This document shows, one piece after another, positions 42,973 to 51,871 of a stretch of 64,000 nt of DNA. The DNA is from CAZKWG01 sp964615375 (lineage in GTDB: Bacteria; Myxococcota_A; UBA796; CAZKWG01): positions 1 to 64,000 of the forward strand of contig CAZTOW010000007.1 of the NCBI GenBank assembly GCA_964615375.1, written 5' to 3'. The notes below the pieces were generated by a model, which was not told the DNA's origin, did not search any database, and worked only from the letters and a program-made list of their open reading frames with translations. Position numbers and translations under genes: made by a program. Within the stretch, counting starts at the first letter, position 1. Each line of letters starts with the position of its first letter.

Positions 42973-44124
42973 TCACCAGTCCCCGCGGGCCAGGTACGCA
43001 TCCCCCGCGACGTAGAAGCGGCCCGACGAGGCGGCGGCGCTCTGGAGCAGGGGCACGCTGACCTGGAGCAGGGACCAGCTCGCGCCCCCGTCCTCGGTCA
43101 GCAGCACGAAGCCGCCCTCGGAGGTCGGGTAGCGGTGCCCCACCGCGACGCCGCGCAGGCCGTCCTCGGCGAAGCGGATGTCGTGGATCACGTCCACGCC
43201 CTCGGGCAGGGAGAGGCTGGTCCAGCTCTCTCCGCCGTCGGTGGAGCGGTAGAGGAAGCCCGAGGCCCGCCCGGTGGCGCCCTGGTCGCGCCCGCCGGCC
43301 AGCCAGGTCGCGCCCCGGTCGGGGCTCTGGAGGGCCCAGACCTCGCCGATGATGTCCTCGTCGATGGTCCAGGCGTGGAAGTTCATCCAGTCCCCGTTCT
43401 GGTCCATGGAGGGCCCGAAGAACACGGGCGGCTCGGTGATCCGGCTCCCGGCGCCCACATAGACGCCGTCCACCGCCTCCAGGTTCAGCATGTAGTAGTA
43501 GGCGTAGCCCCCGTCCTCCAGGTTGGCGTCCTCCCAGTAGCGCTCCACGGGGCTCCAGCTCGCGCCGTCGTCGGTGGACCAGGTGAGATCGCCCGCCGTC
43601 GCGCTGGCCACCAGGATCGTGCCGTCCCCGGCCGCCGCCACCGCCCCGCAGCCCGACATCTGGACGGCGTCGTCCCCCTCGTTGTCGTAGCGCAGCAGCC
43701 GCTCCCAGCTCCCGCCCGAGAGGCGGTAGAGCAGGCCGTCCTTGCTCTCGTAGTCGCGCCCGCAGAGCATCAGGCGCCCGTCCGGGTCCAGGGAGAGCGC
43801 GCTCACGTAGAGGCTGCCGGACTCGTGCGCGCGGCTCCAGGAGAGGCCGCCGTCCGTCGTCCCCAGGAGCCCGACGCCGTTGCCGCAGCCGATGTAGCCC
43901 ACGTCGTCGGAGGTGAAGAGGGCGGCCTCGGGCGTGCCCTCGCCCCCGCAGGGGTCTTCCAGGAGGACGAAGCCGGTGTCGGCGTCGCCGCCGCTCACGG
44001 GGTCGGAGCCCGGGGCGGCGCTGTCACCAGTGTCGGCGGTGTCGCCCGTGTCGGCGGTGTCGGATCCGCCGCCAGCGCAGGCGAAGAAGACGAGGGCGGA
44101 CAGGAACAGGGCAGGGCGAAGCAT
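42973..44124 (-). CDS. BNR/YCF48-like beta-propeller lipoprotein
   Basis: 383 residues. A lipoprotein signal (FLSALVFFAC) is followed by a GGGSDTADTGDTADTGD linker. The rest is a propeller of sialidase-type Asp-box repeats: TTDGGLSWSRA, STDDGASWSPV, SPDRGATWLAG, STDGGESWTSL, TEDGGASWSLL. Such proteins are secreted or surface-anchored and usually non-catalytic. No sialidase catalytic arginine triad was identified. Confidence 0.75.
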   Translation of the reverse strand: MLRPALFLSALVFFACAGGGSDTADTGDTADTGDSAAPGSDPVSGGDADTGFVLLEDPCGGEGTPEAALFTSDDVGYIGCGNGVGLLGTTDGGLSWSRAHESGSLYVSALSLDPDGRLMLCGRDYESKDGLLYRLSGGSWERLLRYDNEGDDAVQMSGCGAVAAAGDGTILVASATAGDLTWSTDDGASWSPVERYWEDANLEDGGYAYYYMLNLEAVDGVYVGAGSRITEPPVFFGPSMDQNGDWMNFHAWTIDEDIIGEVWALQSPDRGATWLAGGRDQGATGRASGFLYRSTDGGESWTSLSLPEGVDVIHDIRFAEDGLRGVAVGHRYPTSEGGFVLLTEDGGASWSLLQVSVPLLQSAAASSGRFYVAGDAYLARGDW

Positions 44125-44263
44125 GGGACCTCCTCTCGCGGGCGACGGCCCGCAGACAGCCCCCCCTGATGCAAGGCGCGCGCCATAAGGATCTCAAGCA
44201 CTTAACAATTCGTCGACGGACTTCCGTCACCCCTGACCTTCGTCAGTCGACGCGGCGCCGGGC
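44125..44263. other. Divergent intergenic region with clustered small palindromes
   Basis: The gap holds GACGGA-CT-TCCGTC (44215-44228), CTGAC-CTTC-GTCAG (44233-44246) and two GTCGAC palindromes (44212-44217, 44246-44251), downstream of an A/T-rich CACTTAACAATTC. It is probably promoter and regulator-binding DNA for the two divergent genes. No gene is seen. Confidence 0.4.
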
Positions 44264-44281
44264 GTGGTTATCCCCTTGGCC

Positions 44282-45454
44282 ATGTCCCCCCTGCGCGCGC
44301 TCACCTTCCTGCTCGTCGTCACCATGCTGACGGGCTCCATCCACCGCTTCCTCTGGGCGCGCCTGGTCCGCGACCCAGGCTGGCCCGAGCCCTGGGGAAC
44401 CCTCGGGAGTTACACGATCATCGGGCTGGCGGTGCTGCTGCTCCTGGCCTTCTTCACCACGCGCCTCGGGCCGCAGGGCCTGAGCTCGGCGGCAGCGTGG
44501 GTGGGCTTCTCCTGGCTCGGGCTCATCTTCTTCCTGCTGGTGGGCCTGCTGCCCTTCGAGCTCGGCTGGGCGGGGCTGCGGGTGGCGAGCTGGGTGGGCC
44601 TGAGCGACGGCTTCGACCCGGCGCGGCGGGAGACGCTCTCGCGGATCGCCGCCGGGATCGTGCTGGGCGGGGCCACGCTGACCGGGCTGGTCGGGCTGTG
44701 GACCACCGCGCGCGGACCCACGATCACGCGCACCACCGTCCCGCTCCAAGGTCTGGGGGAGGGCCTGCGCGGGCTCCGGATCGTGCAGCTCACCGACATC
44801 CACCTGGGGCCCACCATCGGCGCGGAGTTTCTGGAGCGCGTGGTGGCCGAGACCAACGCCCAGGAGCCGGACATCGTGGCGATCACGGGCGATCTCGTGG
44901 ACGGATCCGTCGAGCGCCTTCGCGAGGCCGCCGCCCCGCTGGCGAAGCTCCGCGCCCGGCACGGGGTCTTCTTCGTGACCGGCAACCACGAGTACTACTC
45001 GGGCGCGGTGGAGTGGGTCGCCCACCTGCGATCTCTGGGGCTCCGCGTCCTGCGCAACGAGCGGGTGCGGATCGAGGCGGAGGGCGCCGCGCTGGACCTC
45101 GCCGGGACCGACGACTACCGCGCCCGGGGCATGGCGCCGGGGCACGGCGAAGACCTCGGCCGCGCGCTGGAGGGTCGCGACCCCTCCGTGCCCGTCGTGC
45201 TGATGGCCCACCAGCCGAAGACCATCTTCGAGGCCCAGGAGCGCGGGGTCTCCCTCCAGATCTCGGGCCACACGCACGGCGGGCAGTTCAAGCCCTTCGA
45301 CCGCCTGACCCCGCTGGACCAGCCGGCGGTGGCGGGCCTGCATCGCTTCGGCGAGAGCTGGCTGTACGTGAGCCGCGGGACCGGCTACTGGGGCCCGCCC
45401 ATGCGCGTGGGCGTGCCGGCGGAGATCGCCGTGATCGAGCTGGTCCCCGCGTAG
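44282..45454 (+). CDS. Membrane-anchored metallophosphoesterase (YaeI-like)
   Basis: 390 residues. The N-terminal 150 residues have about four membrane helices. The C-terminal calcineurin-like domain shows all five blocks: TDIHLGP, GDLVDG, GNHEYYSG, the MAHQPK histidine and GHTHGGQF. The layout fits YaeI/YkuE-type phosphodiesterases that act on lipid-linked substrates. A GTG at 44264 would add six residues; neither start has a clear ribosome-binding site. cobU follows 18 bases downstream. Confidence 0.85.
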   Translation: MSPLRALTFLLVVTMLTGSIHRFLWARLVRDPGWPEPWGTLGSYTIIGLAVLLLLAFFTTRLGPQGLSSAAAWVGFSWLGLIFFLLVGLLPFELGWAGLRVASWVGLSDGFDPARRETLSRIAAGIVLGGATLTGLVGLWTTARGPTITRTTVPLQGLGEGLRGLRIVQLTDIHLGPTIGAEFLERVVAETNAQEPDIVAITGDLVDGSVERLREAAAPLAKLRARHGVFFVTGNHEYYSGAVEWVAHLRSLGLRVLRNERVRIEAEGAALDLAGTDDYRARGMAPGHGEDLGRALEGRDPSVPVVLMAHQPKTIFEAQERGVSLQISGHTHGGQFKPFDRLTPLDQPAVAGLHRFGESWLYVSRGTGYWGPPMRVGVPAEIAVIELVPA

Positions 45455-45472
45455 AAGCCCGCGAAGGACCCC

Positions 45473-46015
45473 ATGCCCGAGCTCATCCTGGTCACCGGCG
45501 GCGCCCGCAGCGGGAAGAGCCGGCTCGCGCTCCGCCTCGTGGAGCCCAGCCCGCGCCGCGTCTTCATCGCCACGGCTCAGGCCTTCGACGCGGAGATGAC
45601 CGAGCGCATTCGACGCCACCAGGAGGAGCGCGGGGAGGGCTGGTCCGTGCGCGAGGCCCCGCTGGCGCTGTCTGAGGCCATCCTCGAGGCCGGCGCCCCC
45701 GGCTCGGGGCTGCTGGTGGACTGCCTCACCGTCTGGCTGGGCAACCTGCTGCACCAGGACCCCGAGCTCCACGAGGGCAAGCCCGTCGCCGCGCCGCTGC
45801 TCGACGCGCTGGCCGCGACTACGGCCGACCGCGTGGTGCTGGTCACTAACGAGGTGGGGATGGGCATCGTGCCCATGACCGAGCTCGGCCGGCGCTTCCG
45901 CGACCTGGCGGGTCGCCTGAACCAGCAGGTGGCGGCCCGCGCCGACCACGTCGTCTTCGCCGTCAGCGGGCTCCCTCTGCTGGTCAAGGGCGGCCCGCTG
46001 GCCGAGCTCAGTTGA
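45473..46015 (+). CDS. cobU: Adenosylcobinamide kinase/adenosylcobinamide-phosphate guanylyltransferase
   Basis: 180 residues, the normal CobU/CobP length. The P-loop is GGARSGKS at residues 9-16; FIATAQAFDAEMTERIRRHQEER contains the guanylylated histidine region; VDCLTVWLGNLL and VTNEVGMGIVP are also family signatures. It acts in the cobalamin lower-loop assembly/salvage pathway. No other cobalamin gene and no cobalamin riboswitch motif is seen nearby, so the rest of the pathway must lie elsewhere. It overlaps the convergent gene by 8 bases. Confidence 0.93.
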   Translation: MPELILVTGGARSGKSRLALRLVEPSPRRVFIATAQAFDAEMTERIRRHQEERGEGWSVREAPLALSEAILEAGAPGSGLLVDCLTVWLGNLLHQDPELHEGKPVAAPLLDALAATTADRVVLVTNEVGMGIVPMTELGRRFRDLAGRLNQQVAARADHVVFAVSGLPLLVKGGPLAELS

Positions 46016-47300
46016 AGCCGTCGTCCAGGCTGTCGCGGGCGAGGAGCTCGTCGAAGAAGGCCTCCATGGGCGCGTAGCCGCGCTGGAAATGGCGGGCGTG
46101 GGAGTTGGTGGGCGAGAGCCGCGCCGTGAGCCAGCCCACGTAGCTGAGGCCGAGGAAGTCGCCCGCGTCCCGCATGTCTCGGGGGAGCGTCCAGGGCGCC
46201 TCGCGGGTGACCTCCAGCAGCGCCCCGCGCACGCGCCGCCTCCAGGGCGGAGGGAGCGCTCCCTCGGCGAGCCGGGCGAGGTGAAAGGCGAACATCCAGC
46301 CAATCCCCGAGGAGACGTCCAGCACGTCCTCCACCTTGCAGAGCCCCGTCCGGCTCCCCTCCACCGCTGAGTCCGCGCCCTGGGAGGCTGTGATCTGGCA
46401 GGTGAGCGGGAGGATGCGCAGGGTGGCGCCGCGGGAGAAGAGCTCGGGCAGCAGGGCGCGCAGCGGGAGCAGCGAGAGCCCGACCACCCGCCGCTCCTCG
46501 ACCGTGAGCGCGCCGAGATCGGGCAGGACGCTGTTCCACCCTGGGTGGATCTCCACCTCGGGGAGCTGGCGCACGGCCTCCCAGGCCCCGGTCACCTGGA
46601 GCCGGCGGGCGGCGATGACGCCGAGGGCAGCGGGGTAGCTGCGTGGATCCTTACCCTGCGCCTCCTCGAAATCCCTCAGCGCTTCAGCGATCTTCCCCTC
46701 CCGGAGCGCAGCGGCTCCGCGCACGCACAGCCCCAGCGGCGAGCCGGGCGCCCAGCTCAGGAGGCCCTGCGCCAGCGCCTTGTCCTCGTCGACGGTGCGC
46801 AGGCGCTCCTCCTGCAGGGCCGGCGCGGACTCGAGCATGAGCGCCCAGGCCCGCCTTCGCTCCTGGACGTAGTCGGGCGTGGGCGCGCCCATGGGCGGGA
46901 GCGCGCGGGGGCCCTTGGGTGTCGCCCCCTTGGGCCAGCCGAAGCTGGGCGGGGGAGCCGAGGACACGGGCTTCGGAGCGCCCTCCGCGCCCTTGGCCGG
47001 CTGCTTAAGCCAGCTCGGCCCCCGGCGCGGCCTCTCCAGGGACCGCGCGAGGCGCCCCGCCTCCTTGGCCAGCGCCCCGAACTCCTCGAAGCGCAGGCTC
47101 TGCTCGGCCAGGATCAGGGCCTCCCGGCGCCGCTGATCTCCCCGCGCCCGCTTCAGCGGCGCGAAGACGTCCGGCTCCCCGCGCCGCGCCCGATCGAGGA
47201 TCTCGCCGCTCAGATCCGTGGCGTTCGGCCCGATCAGCAGGCGCACCACGACCACCGCCACCGCGATCACGCCGAGCAGCAAGCAGAGATTCCCGAGCAC
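46008..47300 (-). CDS. Membrane-anchored TPR-like protein of unknown function
   Basis: 430 residues from GTG 47300, with GGGGAGG four bases upstream; the much longer open frame to 50342 runs antisense through the GH15 gene and is rejected. One N-terminal membrane helix (CLLLGVIAVAVVVVRLL) is followed by a Pro/Lys-rich linker, a TPR-like segment (LCVRGAAALREGKIAEALRDFEEA) and a helical C-terminal domain (MFAFHLARLAEGALPPPW). The function is unknown. Confidence 0.65.
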   Translation of the reverse strand: MLGNLCLLLGVIAVAVVVVRLLIGPNATDLSGEILDRARRGEPDVFAPLKRARGDQRRREALILAEQSLRFEEFGALAKEAGRLARSLERPRRGPSWLKQPAKGAEGAPKPVSSAPPPSFGWPKGATPKGPRALPPMGAPTPDYVQERRRAWALMLESAPALQEERLRTVDEDKALAQGLLSWAPGSPLGLCVRGAAALREGKIAEALRDFEEAQGKDPRSYPAALGVIAARRLQVTGAWEAVRQLPEVEIHPGWNSVLPDLGALTVEERRVVGLSLLPLRALLPELFSRGATLRILPLTCQITASQGADSAVEGSRTGLCKVEDVLDVSSGIGWMFAFHLARLAEGALPPPWRRRVRGALLEVTREAPWTLPRDMRDAGDFLGLSYVGWLTARLSPTNSHARHFQRGYAPMEAFFDELLARDSLDDGFN

Positions 47301-47393
47301 AAGCCCTCCCCAGGGCCTGGATAACACGCACCTCCCGGCGGTCCTGCCCGTCGAGCGCGGCGCGCGGCGACCCGGCCGTGCTACGCAGATCCG

Positions 47394-50201
47394 ATGCGTA
47401 GCCTCCTCCTCGCCCTCTCCGCCTGCGCGCCCGACAAAGTCGCCGAGAGCCTCCCGAACGACACGGGCTCGGCCCCCGCGGAGAGCGGGGAGACCGACCC
47501 ACCCGAGCACAGCGACGAGACCGAGGAGCCCGAGACAGGCGGGGGCCAGACCCTCGCCGAGAGCCTGGTGCCCGCCGGACCCTTCCCCGGCTACGCCGTC
47601 CTGGGCAACGGCCAGATCGCCGCGGTCTACAGCACCGAGGACGGCACGGAGGATCCGCCCGGGGTCCTGCACCTCTACGCCGGGGATCACGGCACGGACC
47701 TGCTGGAGATCGGCCAGACGCTGGTGGGTCAGGGCGGCGCGCGGGTGACGGGATGGCGGAGCGGGCTCGACCCCTTCTTCGCCGCCTACGCCGAGCTCGA
47801 GCTGCCCGACGGGGCGAGCCTGGCCTGGCGGACCTTCGCCGCCGCGGGGGAGCCCGCCCTGATCATGGAGGGCGCGCTCGTCGCATCTGACGCAACGACA
47901 TCGGCCGAGGTGGCCCCATTGTTGCAGCTCCGGGAGGATCCTCACCAGGACGGGGAGCTCTCCTGGGCGGGCCTGGACCAGGAGGGCGAGCTGCTGGTGG
48001 CGGAGCTCTCCGACGGTCGGGCGCTGGTCCTGGGCCTCTCGCCGGAGCCGGAGAGCTGGGAGCTGGGGCAGGTGGTGGCGGACCCGGTGGACGGCGGGCT
48101 GCGCGACCTGGAGGGGGAGGGCCGGCAGATGGCGCTGGCCGTCACGCTCACGGCGGAGGCGGGGGAGGAGCGCGCCTTCCGGCAGGTGATCGCGCTGGGC
48201 GAGGACCGGGAGGAGGCCCTGGCGCGGGCGGAGCACCTGCTGGCGGCCGAGGATCCGCTCGCACAGGCGGCGGAGACCTGGGCGGATCTGGCCCCGGAGA
48301 CGCTCTGCTCGGGCGAGCGCTGCGCCATCGCCTCGGCCAACCTCGCGGCGGCGGCGGCCAGCGCGCTGGGCGGGGCGGTCCCGGCGGACATGACGGGGCA
48401 GTTCGTGACGAACGAGCGCCCGCAGCTCTACCCGCGCGACGCGGCGATGGTGGCCCGCGCGCTGTTGACCGTGGGCCGCGCGGACGAGGCCCGGGAGATC
48501 GTGGACTACTGGCTGGATCCGGACATCGAGGGCCCGGCCGAAGGCGAGTGGTATGCCCGTTACGACGCGCTGGGGCGCGGGGTGGACGCGGGCACAGGGG
48601 CGGCCTACGACACGCCAGAGTGGGACTTCAACGCCTACCTCGCGCTGCTGGTGGAGGCGCTGGGGCCCGAGAGCTTCGAGGACGCCGCCCAGGAGCGTGT
48701 GCTGGCCGGGCTGGACTTCCTGGTGGAGCAGCAGGACGCGGACGGGCTCTGGACCGAGGGCGGGATCGTCGAGTGGGAGGGCCGGCTGGCCAGCACCACG
48801 ATGATCGCCTGGGCGGGCCTGGACGCGGGCGCGCGGCTGGCTGAGGGCTGGGGAGACGACGGGCGCGCGGCCGAGTACCGGGCGGCGGCGGGGCGGACGC
48901 GGGGCGGACTGCTGCTGCTGGTGGATGAGGAGCAGCCCATGCTCTCCTCGGAGCGGGACGGGGTCATGAGCTGGGACACGAGTCTGCTCTTCGGCCCCGC
49001 GCTCGGCTACCCCCTGGACCCGCTGCTGGACCACTCCTGGTCCTGGTTGATGGAGGAGGCCCGCGGCGACAGCGGGGGCGTGCGCTATTTCGAGGACCCC
49101 TCGGGCGGCACGGGCAGCTACGGCCAGGACCTCTTCTTCTTCACCACCGCCGCCGCCGCCCGCTACGGGCTCTGGACCGGACAGGAGGAGGGGGACGAGC
49201 TGATGGACTGGATGGGTTCCATGACCAACGCCTACGGGCTCGCCCCCGAGCGGGTCTACAGCGATGGGACGGGGGCCTCGATCGCCAGCCCGCTCTCCTG
49301 GTGCGCGGCTGAGCTGGGGCTCACGATCCTGGCCGAGGAGCAGCTCCTGACGGGGCCTGCGGCGGACGGGGAGATCGACGGGGCGGAGTACCGGCAGGCG
49401 GGCTGGTCCGCGCTCGACCACGACGGAGAGCCGGACGCGGCGGGGGACATGGTCGCCCTCTACGCGGTGGAGGACTCTGACGCGCTGCACGTCGGCCTGC
49501 GGCTGGCCAGCTCGGGCGAGGCGGCGGAGGGGGCCTACACCCTGTGGATCTCGGGGGAGGACGGGCTCGGGCCCTGGACGGTGGGAGACGGGGGTGAAGC
49601 CCTGAGCTTCCGCGCGGACCCCACGGAGACGCCGGGGGCGGTGGCGGCGCTGCGGGTGGAGCCGGAGAGCTGGAGCTGCGCCATCACGCTCGCGACCGGC
49701 GAGGAGCGGGGCTGCTCGGCGATGGCGCTGGGGGAGCACGGGATCGAGCTGAGCGTGGGGACGGACGGGCTCACGGGGCCGCTGCAGATCATCGCCGAGC
49801 GCGTGGGCGCGACGCTGCTGCCTGCGAGCGGGAGCCTGTCCACCGCCGGGCCCGCGGACACCGTGCTGGTGCGCTTCGAGGTGGACGCCAGCGCGCTCGG
49901 GGACCTGGGCGAGGCGAGCGTGACCCTGTCCGGGGATCGCGCGGAGCTCGGCGCCTGGGCGGGCGACGCGCTTGGGCTGGAGGACCAGGGGGACGGGAGC
50001 TGGGCGCTCACCGTGGCCGTGGAGAGAGGAGGGTGGATCGCCTACAAGTACCTGCTGGGCTCGCCCGGAGACGGGAGCTGGGCGGGCGTGGAGTTCGAAG
50101 GGGACAACCGCGAGCTTCGCGTGGACGACCTGGACGGGAGCGGGCGGGTCGTTGTGCGGGAGGTGTTCGGCGAGCGGGGAGGGGAGGTGGTAGACCCCTG
50201 A
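47394..50201 (+). CDS. GH15-like glucoamylase lipoprotein with a C-terminal starch-binding (CBM20-like) domain
   Basis: 935 residues. A lipoprotein signal (LLLALSAC, APDK) and an Asp/Glu/Thr/Gly-rich linker precede an N-terminal beta-sandwich (about 60-290), an (alpha/alpha)6-barrel of GH15 type (about 300-660, with ERPQLYPRDAAMVARALL and WDFNAYLALLVEAL), a DOMON/CBM9-like insert (DGEIDGAEYRQAGWSAL...), and a C-terminal CBM20-like domain (VTLSGDRAELGAWAG, GGWIAYKYLLG). It probably degrades alpha-glucan at the cell surface. It is divergent from the TPR-like gene. Confidence 0.75.
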   Translation: MRSLLLALSACAPDKVAESLPNDTGSAPAESGETDPPEHSDETEEPETGGGQTLAESLVPAGPFPGYAVLGNGQIAAVYSTEDGTEDPPGVLHLYAGDHGTDLLEIGQTLVGQGGARVTGWRSGLDPFFAAYAELELPDGASLAWRTFAAAGEPALIMEGALVASDATTSAEVAPLLQLREDPHQDGELSWAGLDQEGELLVAELSDGRALVLGLSPEPESWELGQVVADPVDGGLRDLEGEGRQMALAVTLTAEAGEERAFRQVIALGEDREEALARAEHLLAAEDPLAQAAETWADLAPETLCSGERCAIASANLAAAAASALGGAVPADMTGQFVTNERPQLYPRDAAMVARALLTVGRADEAREIVDYWLDPDIEGPAEGEWYARYDALGRGVDAGTGAAYDTPEWDFNAYLALLVEALGPESFEDAAQERVLAGLDFLVEQQDADGLWTEGGIVEWEGRLASTTMIAWAGLDAGARLAEGWGDDGRAAEYRAAAGRTRGGLLLLVDEEQPMLSSERDGVMSWDTSLLFGPALGYPLDPLLDHSWSWLMEEARGDSGGVRYFEDPSGGTGSYGQDLFFFTTAAAARYGLWTGQEEGDELMDWMGSMTNAYGLAPERVYSDGTGASIASPLSWCAAELGLTILAEEQLLTGPAADGEIDGAEYRQAGWSALDHDGEPDAAGDMVALYAVEDSDALHVGLRLASSGEAAEGAYTLWISGEDGLGPWTVGDGGEALSFRADPTETPGAVAALRVEPESWSCAITLATGEERGCSAMALGEHGIELSVGTDGLTGPLQIIAERVGATLLPASGSLSTAGPADTVLVRFEVDASALGDLGEASVTLSGDRAELGAWAGDALGLEDQGDGSWALTVAVERGGWIAYKYLLGSPGDGSWAGVEFEGDNRELRVDDLDGSGRVVVREVFGERGGEVVDP

Positions 50202-50218
50202 GGCGCGGCGCGACCGAC

Positions 50219-50249
50219 TTGACAGACATTTTTGAACGTGTTCAAAAAT
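50219..50249 (+). promoter_or_regulatory. Promoter plus 22-bp palindromic operator of the tetR operon
   Basis: TTGACA (50219-50224) is followed by a perfect palindrome ATTTTTGAAC-GT-GTTCAAAAAT (50228-50249) covering the spacer and -10 region. The regulator ATG is at 50254 with no ribosome-binding site, so the mRNA may be leaderless. Placement predicts autorepression by the TetR protein. Confidence 0.75.
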
Positions 50250-50253
50250 ATCC

Positions 50254-50925
50254 ATGGCCACCAAGTCCGAGCACACCCGCGCCCTGATCCTGCAGACCGC
50301 CCTCGCGCAGTTCCGCGCGCGGGGCTTCGACGAGAGCTCCATGCGCGAGATCGCCCGGGAGGCGGGGATGTCGCTGGGGGCGGCCTACTACTACTTCCCC
50401 TCCAAGGAGTCGCTGGTCGCCGCCTGGTACGAGAGCGTGCAGAGCGCGCACGAGGCGGCGGCGGATCGCGCGCTGGTGGGGGTGAGCGGCGCGGGCCCGC
50501 GCCTGGAGGCCCTGCTGATGGCCAAGCTGGACCTGGTGGCGGACGAGCGGCGGCTGCTGGGGGCCCTGTTCCGCTTCGCGGGTGACCCGGAGCACCCGCT
50601 CGGCGTGTTCGCCAAGGAGACGGCCGAGATCCGCGCGCGCTCCATCGCCACGCACGCGCGTGCCTTCGAGGGCCTGAAGCTGGAGCCTGCGCTGCGCAGG
50701 CGGCTGGCGGAGGCGGCCTGGCTGGCTCACCTGGGGCTGCTGATCTCCGCCGTCCACGACCGCACGCCGGGGCTCGCCCGCACCCGCGCGCTGGCGGAGC
50801 TGGTCGCGGGCCTCGCCGAACAGATCGTGAGCCTGGCCGCGTCGCCGATGGCGGGCCCGCTGGTGGGAGAGCTCATCCGACGCCTCGCGGAGATCGAGGC
50901 GATGGGAGTGGAAGATGCACGCTGA
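50254..50925 (+). CDS. TetR-family transcriptional regulator
   Basis: 223 residues. The N-terminal helix-turn-helix reads TRALILQTALAQFRARGFDESSMREIAREAGMS... then AAYYYFPSKESL, typical of TetR. The C-terminal ligand domain is helical and unrecognised. It should bind the palindrome at 50228-50249 and control the two downstream membrane-protein genes, whose starts overlap in series (ATG 50915 and GTG 51868). Confidence 0.9.
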   Translation: MATKSEHTRALILQTALAQFRARGFDESSMREIAREAGMSLGAAYYYFPSKESLVAAWYESVQSAHEAAADRALVGVSGAGPRLEALLMAKLDLVADERRLLGALFRFAGDPEHPLGVFAKETAEIRARSIATHARAFEGLKLEPALRRRLAEAAWLAHLGLLISAVHDRTPGLARTRALAELVAGLAEQIVSLAASPMAGPLVGELIRRLAEIEAMGVEDAR

Positions 50926-51871
50926 TCCTGTGCGAGCTCCGGCGGAGCGCACGGCCTCCTGGGCGAAGTGGGTGGCCGCGGCGGTGGGCGCTGTCGTGGG
51001 CGCGCTGGCGAACCGCCACATCGGGGGACCGCAGCTGGACGGGGTGGGCCTGGCCTCGCTCTACGCGCTGCCGCTGCTCCTCGGCGTGCTGGGCGCGCTG
51101 GCCAGCCCGAGTCGGCCCTACCGAGGGGCCCTGGTCCTGTCGGCGATCAGCCTGCTGGTCGCGACTCCGCTGCTGGGGGAGGGCGTGATCTGCCTCATCT
51201 TCATCGCCCCCTGGCACTGCCTGCTCTCGCCGCTGATGGGCGGGCTCGCGGCGATGTTCCTGCGCCGATACCGGACCGGGAGCTGGTCGAAGGCGGCGCT
51301 GGTGCTGCTGGCGCTGGGCGGGGCCGCGGGAGCTCCCCGGCTGGACGCGCGGCTGGCAGACCCCGACGCGCGCGAGACCTTCGCCGACAGCGTGGTGGTG
51401 GACGCGACCCCGGAGCAGGTGTGGCGGAGCATCGAGCGCCTGCACATGGACTTCTCGACGCCCGCGCCGCTGATCCTCGCCGGCCTGCCGCGCCCGCTGG
51501 GCATCGAGGGGGGCGGCGCCGAGCCCGGGGCAGAACGCCGGGTGATCTTCGACAACGGGGTGGTGCTGGCCCGGGTGACCGCCGCCGATCCTCCGCGCAG
51601 CTTCGACCTGGACCTGAGCGTCGAGCAGAGCGGCCCCGAGTTCTTCGACCACTGGGCGGAGCTCATGGACTCCCGCTTCGTCTTCGAGCCGCTGCCCGGC
51701 GGGAAGACGCGGATCTCCCACGTCACGACCTACCGCCCGCTGGCCTTCCCCCGCTGGTACTTCGGACGGGCCGAGCGGCTCCTGGGGCCGGTGGTGCAGC
51801 GCTACATGCTGGAGGCCTACGCGGCCGAGCTCTTCCCCACCGACCGCGCGCCCGTGGCCGCGCTGCCGTGA
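50915..51871 (+). CDS. Membrane protein with a SRPBCC (polyketide-cyclase-like) domain
   Basis: 318 residues; the start overlaps the tetR stop. Three to four membrane helices occupy about 18-140. The C-terminal part (FADSVVVDATPEQVWRSIERL, GAERRVIFDNGVVLARVT, FEPLPGGKTRISHVTTYRP) is a START/SRPBCC-like hydrophobic-ligand-binding domain. Fusion to membrane helices suggests lipid or sterol-like ligand handling at the membrane; the ligand is unknown. Confidence 0.72.
   Translation: MHADPVRAPAERTASWAKWVAAAVGAVVGALANRHIGGPQLDGVGLASLYALPLLLGVLGALASPSRPYRGALVLSAISLLVATPLLGEGVICLIFIAPWHCLLSPLMGGLAAMFLRRYRTGSWSKAALVLLALGGAAGAPRLDARLADPDARETFADSVVVDATPEQVWRSIERLHMDFSTPAPLILAGLPRPLGIEGGGAEPGAERRVIFDNGVVLARVTAADPPRSFDLDLSVEQSGPEFFDHWAELMDSRFVFEPLPGGKTRISHVTTYRPLAFPRWYFGRAERLLGPVVQRYMLEAYAAELFPTDRAPVAALP

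Noticed and set aside
45400..45480. Cobalamin riboswitch before cobU
   Set aside because: The gap is 18 bases and holds no B12-box-like sequence.
46008..50342. 1444-codon leftward frame across the GH15 gene
   Set aside because: Only the last 430 codons, from GTG 47300 with a strong ribosome-binding site, form a plausible protein; the rest is antisense to GH15.
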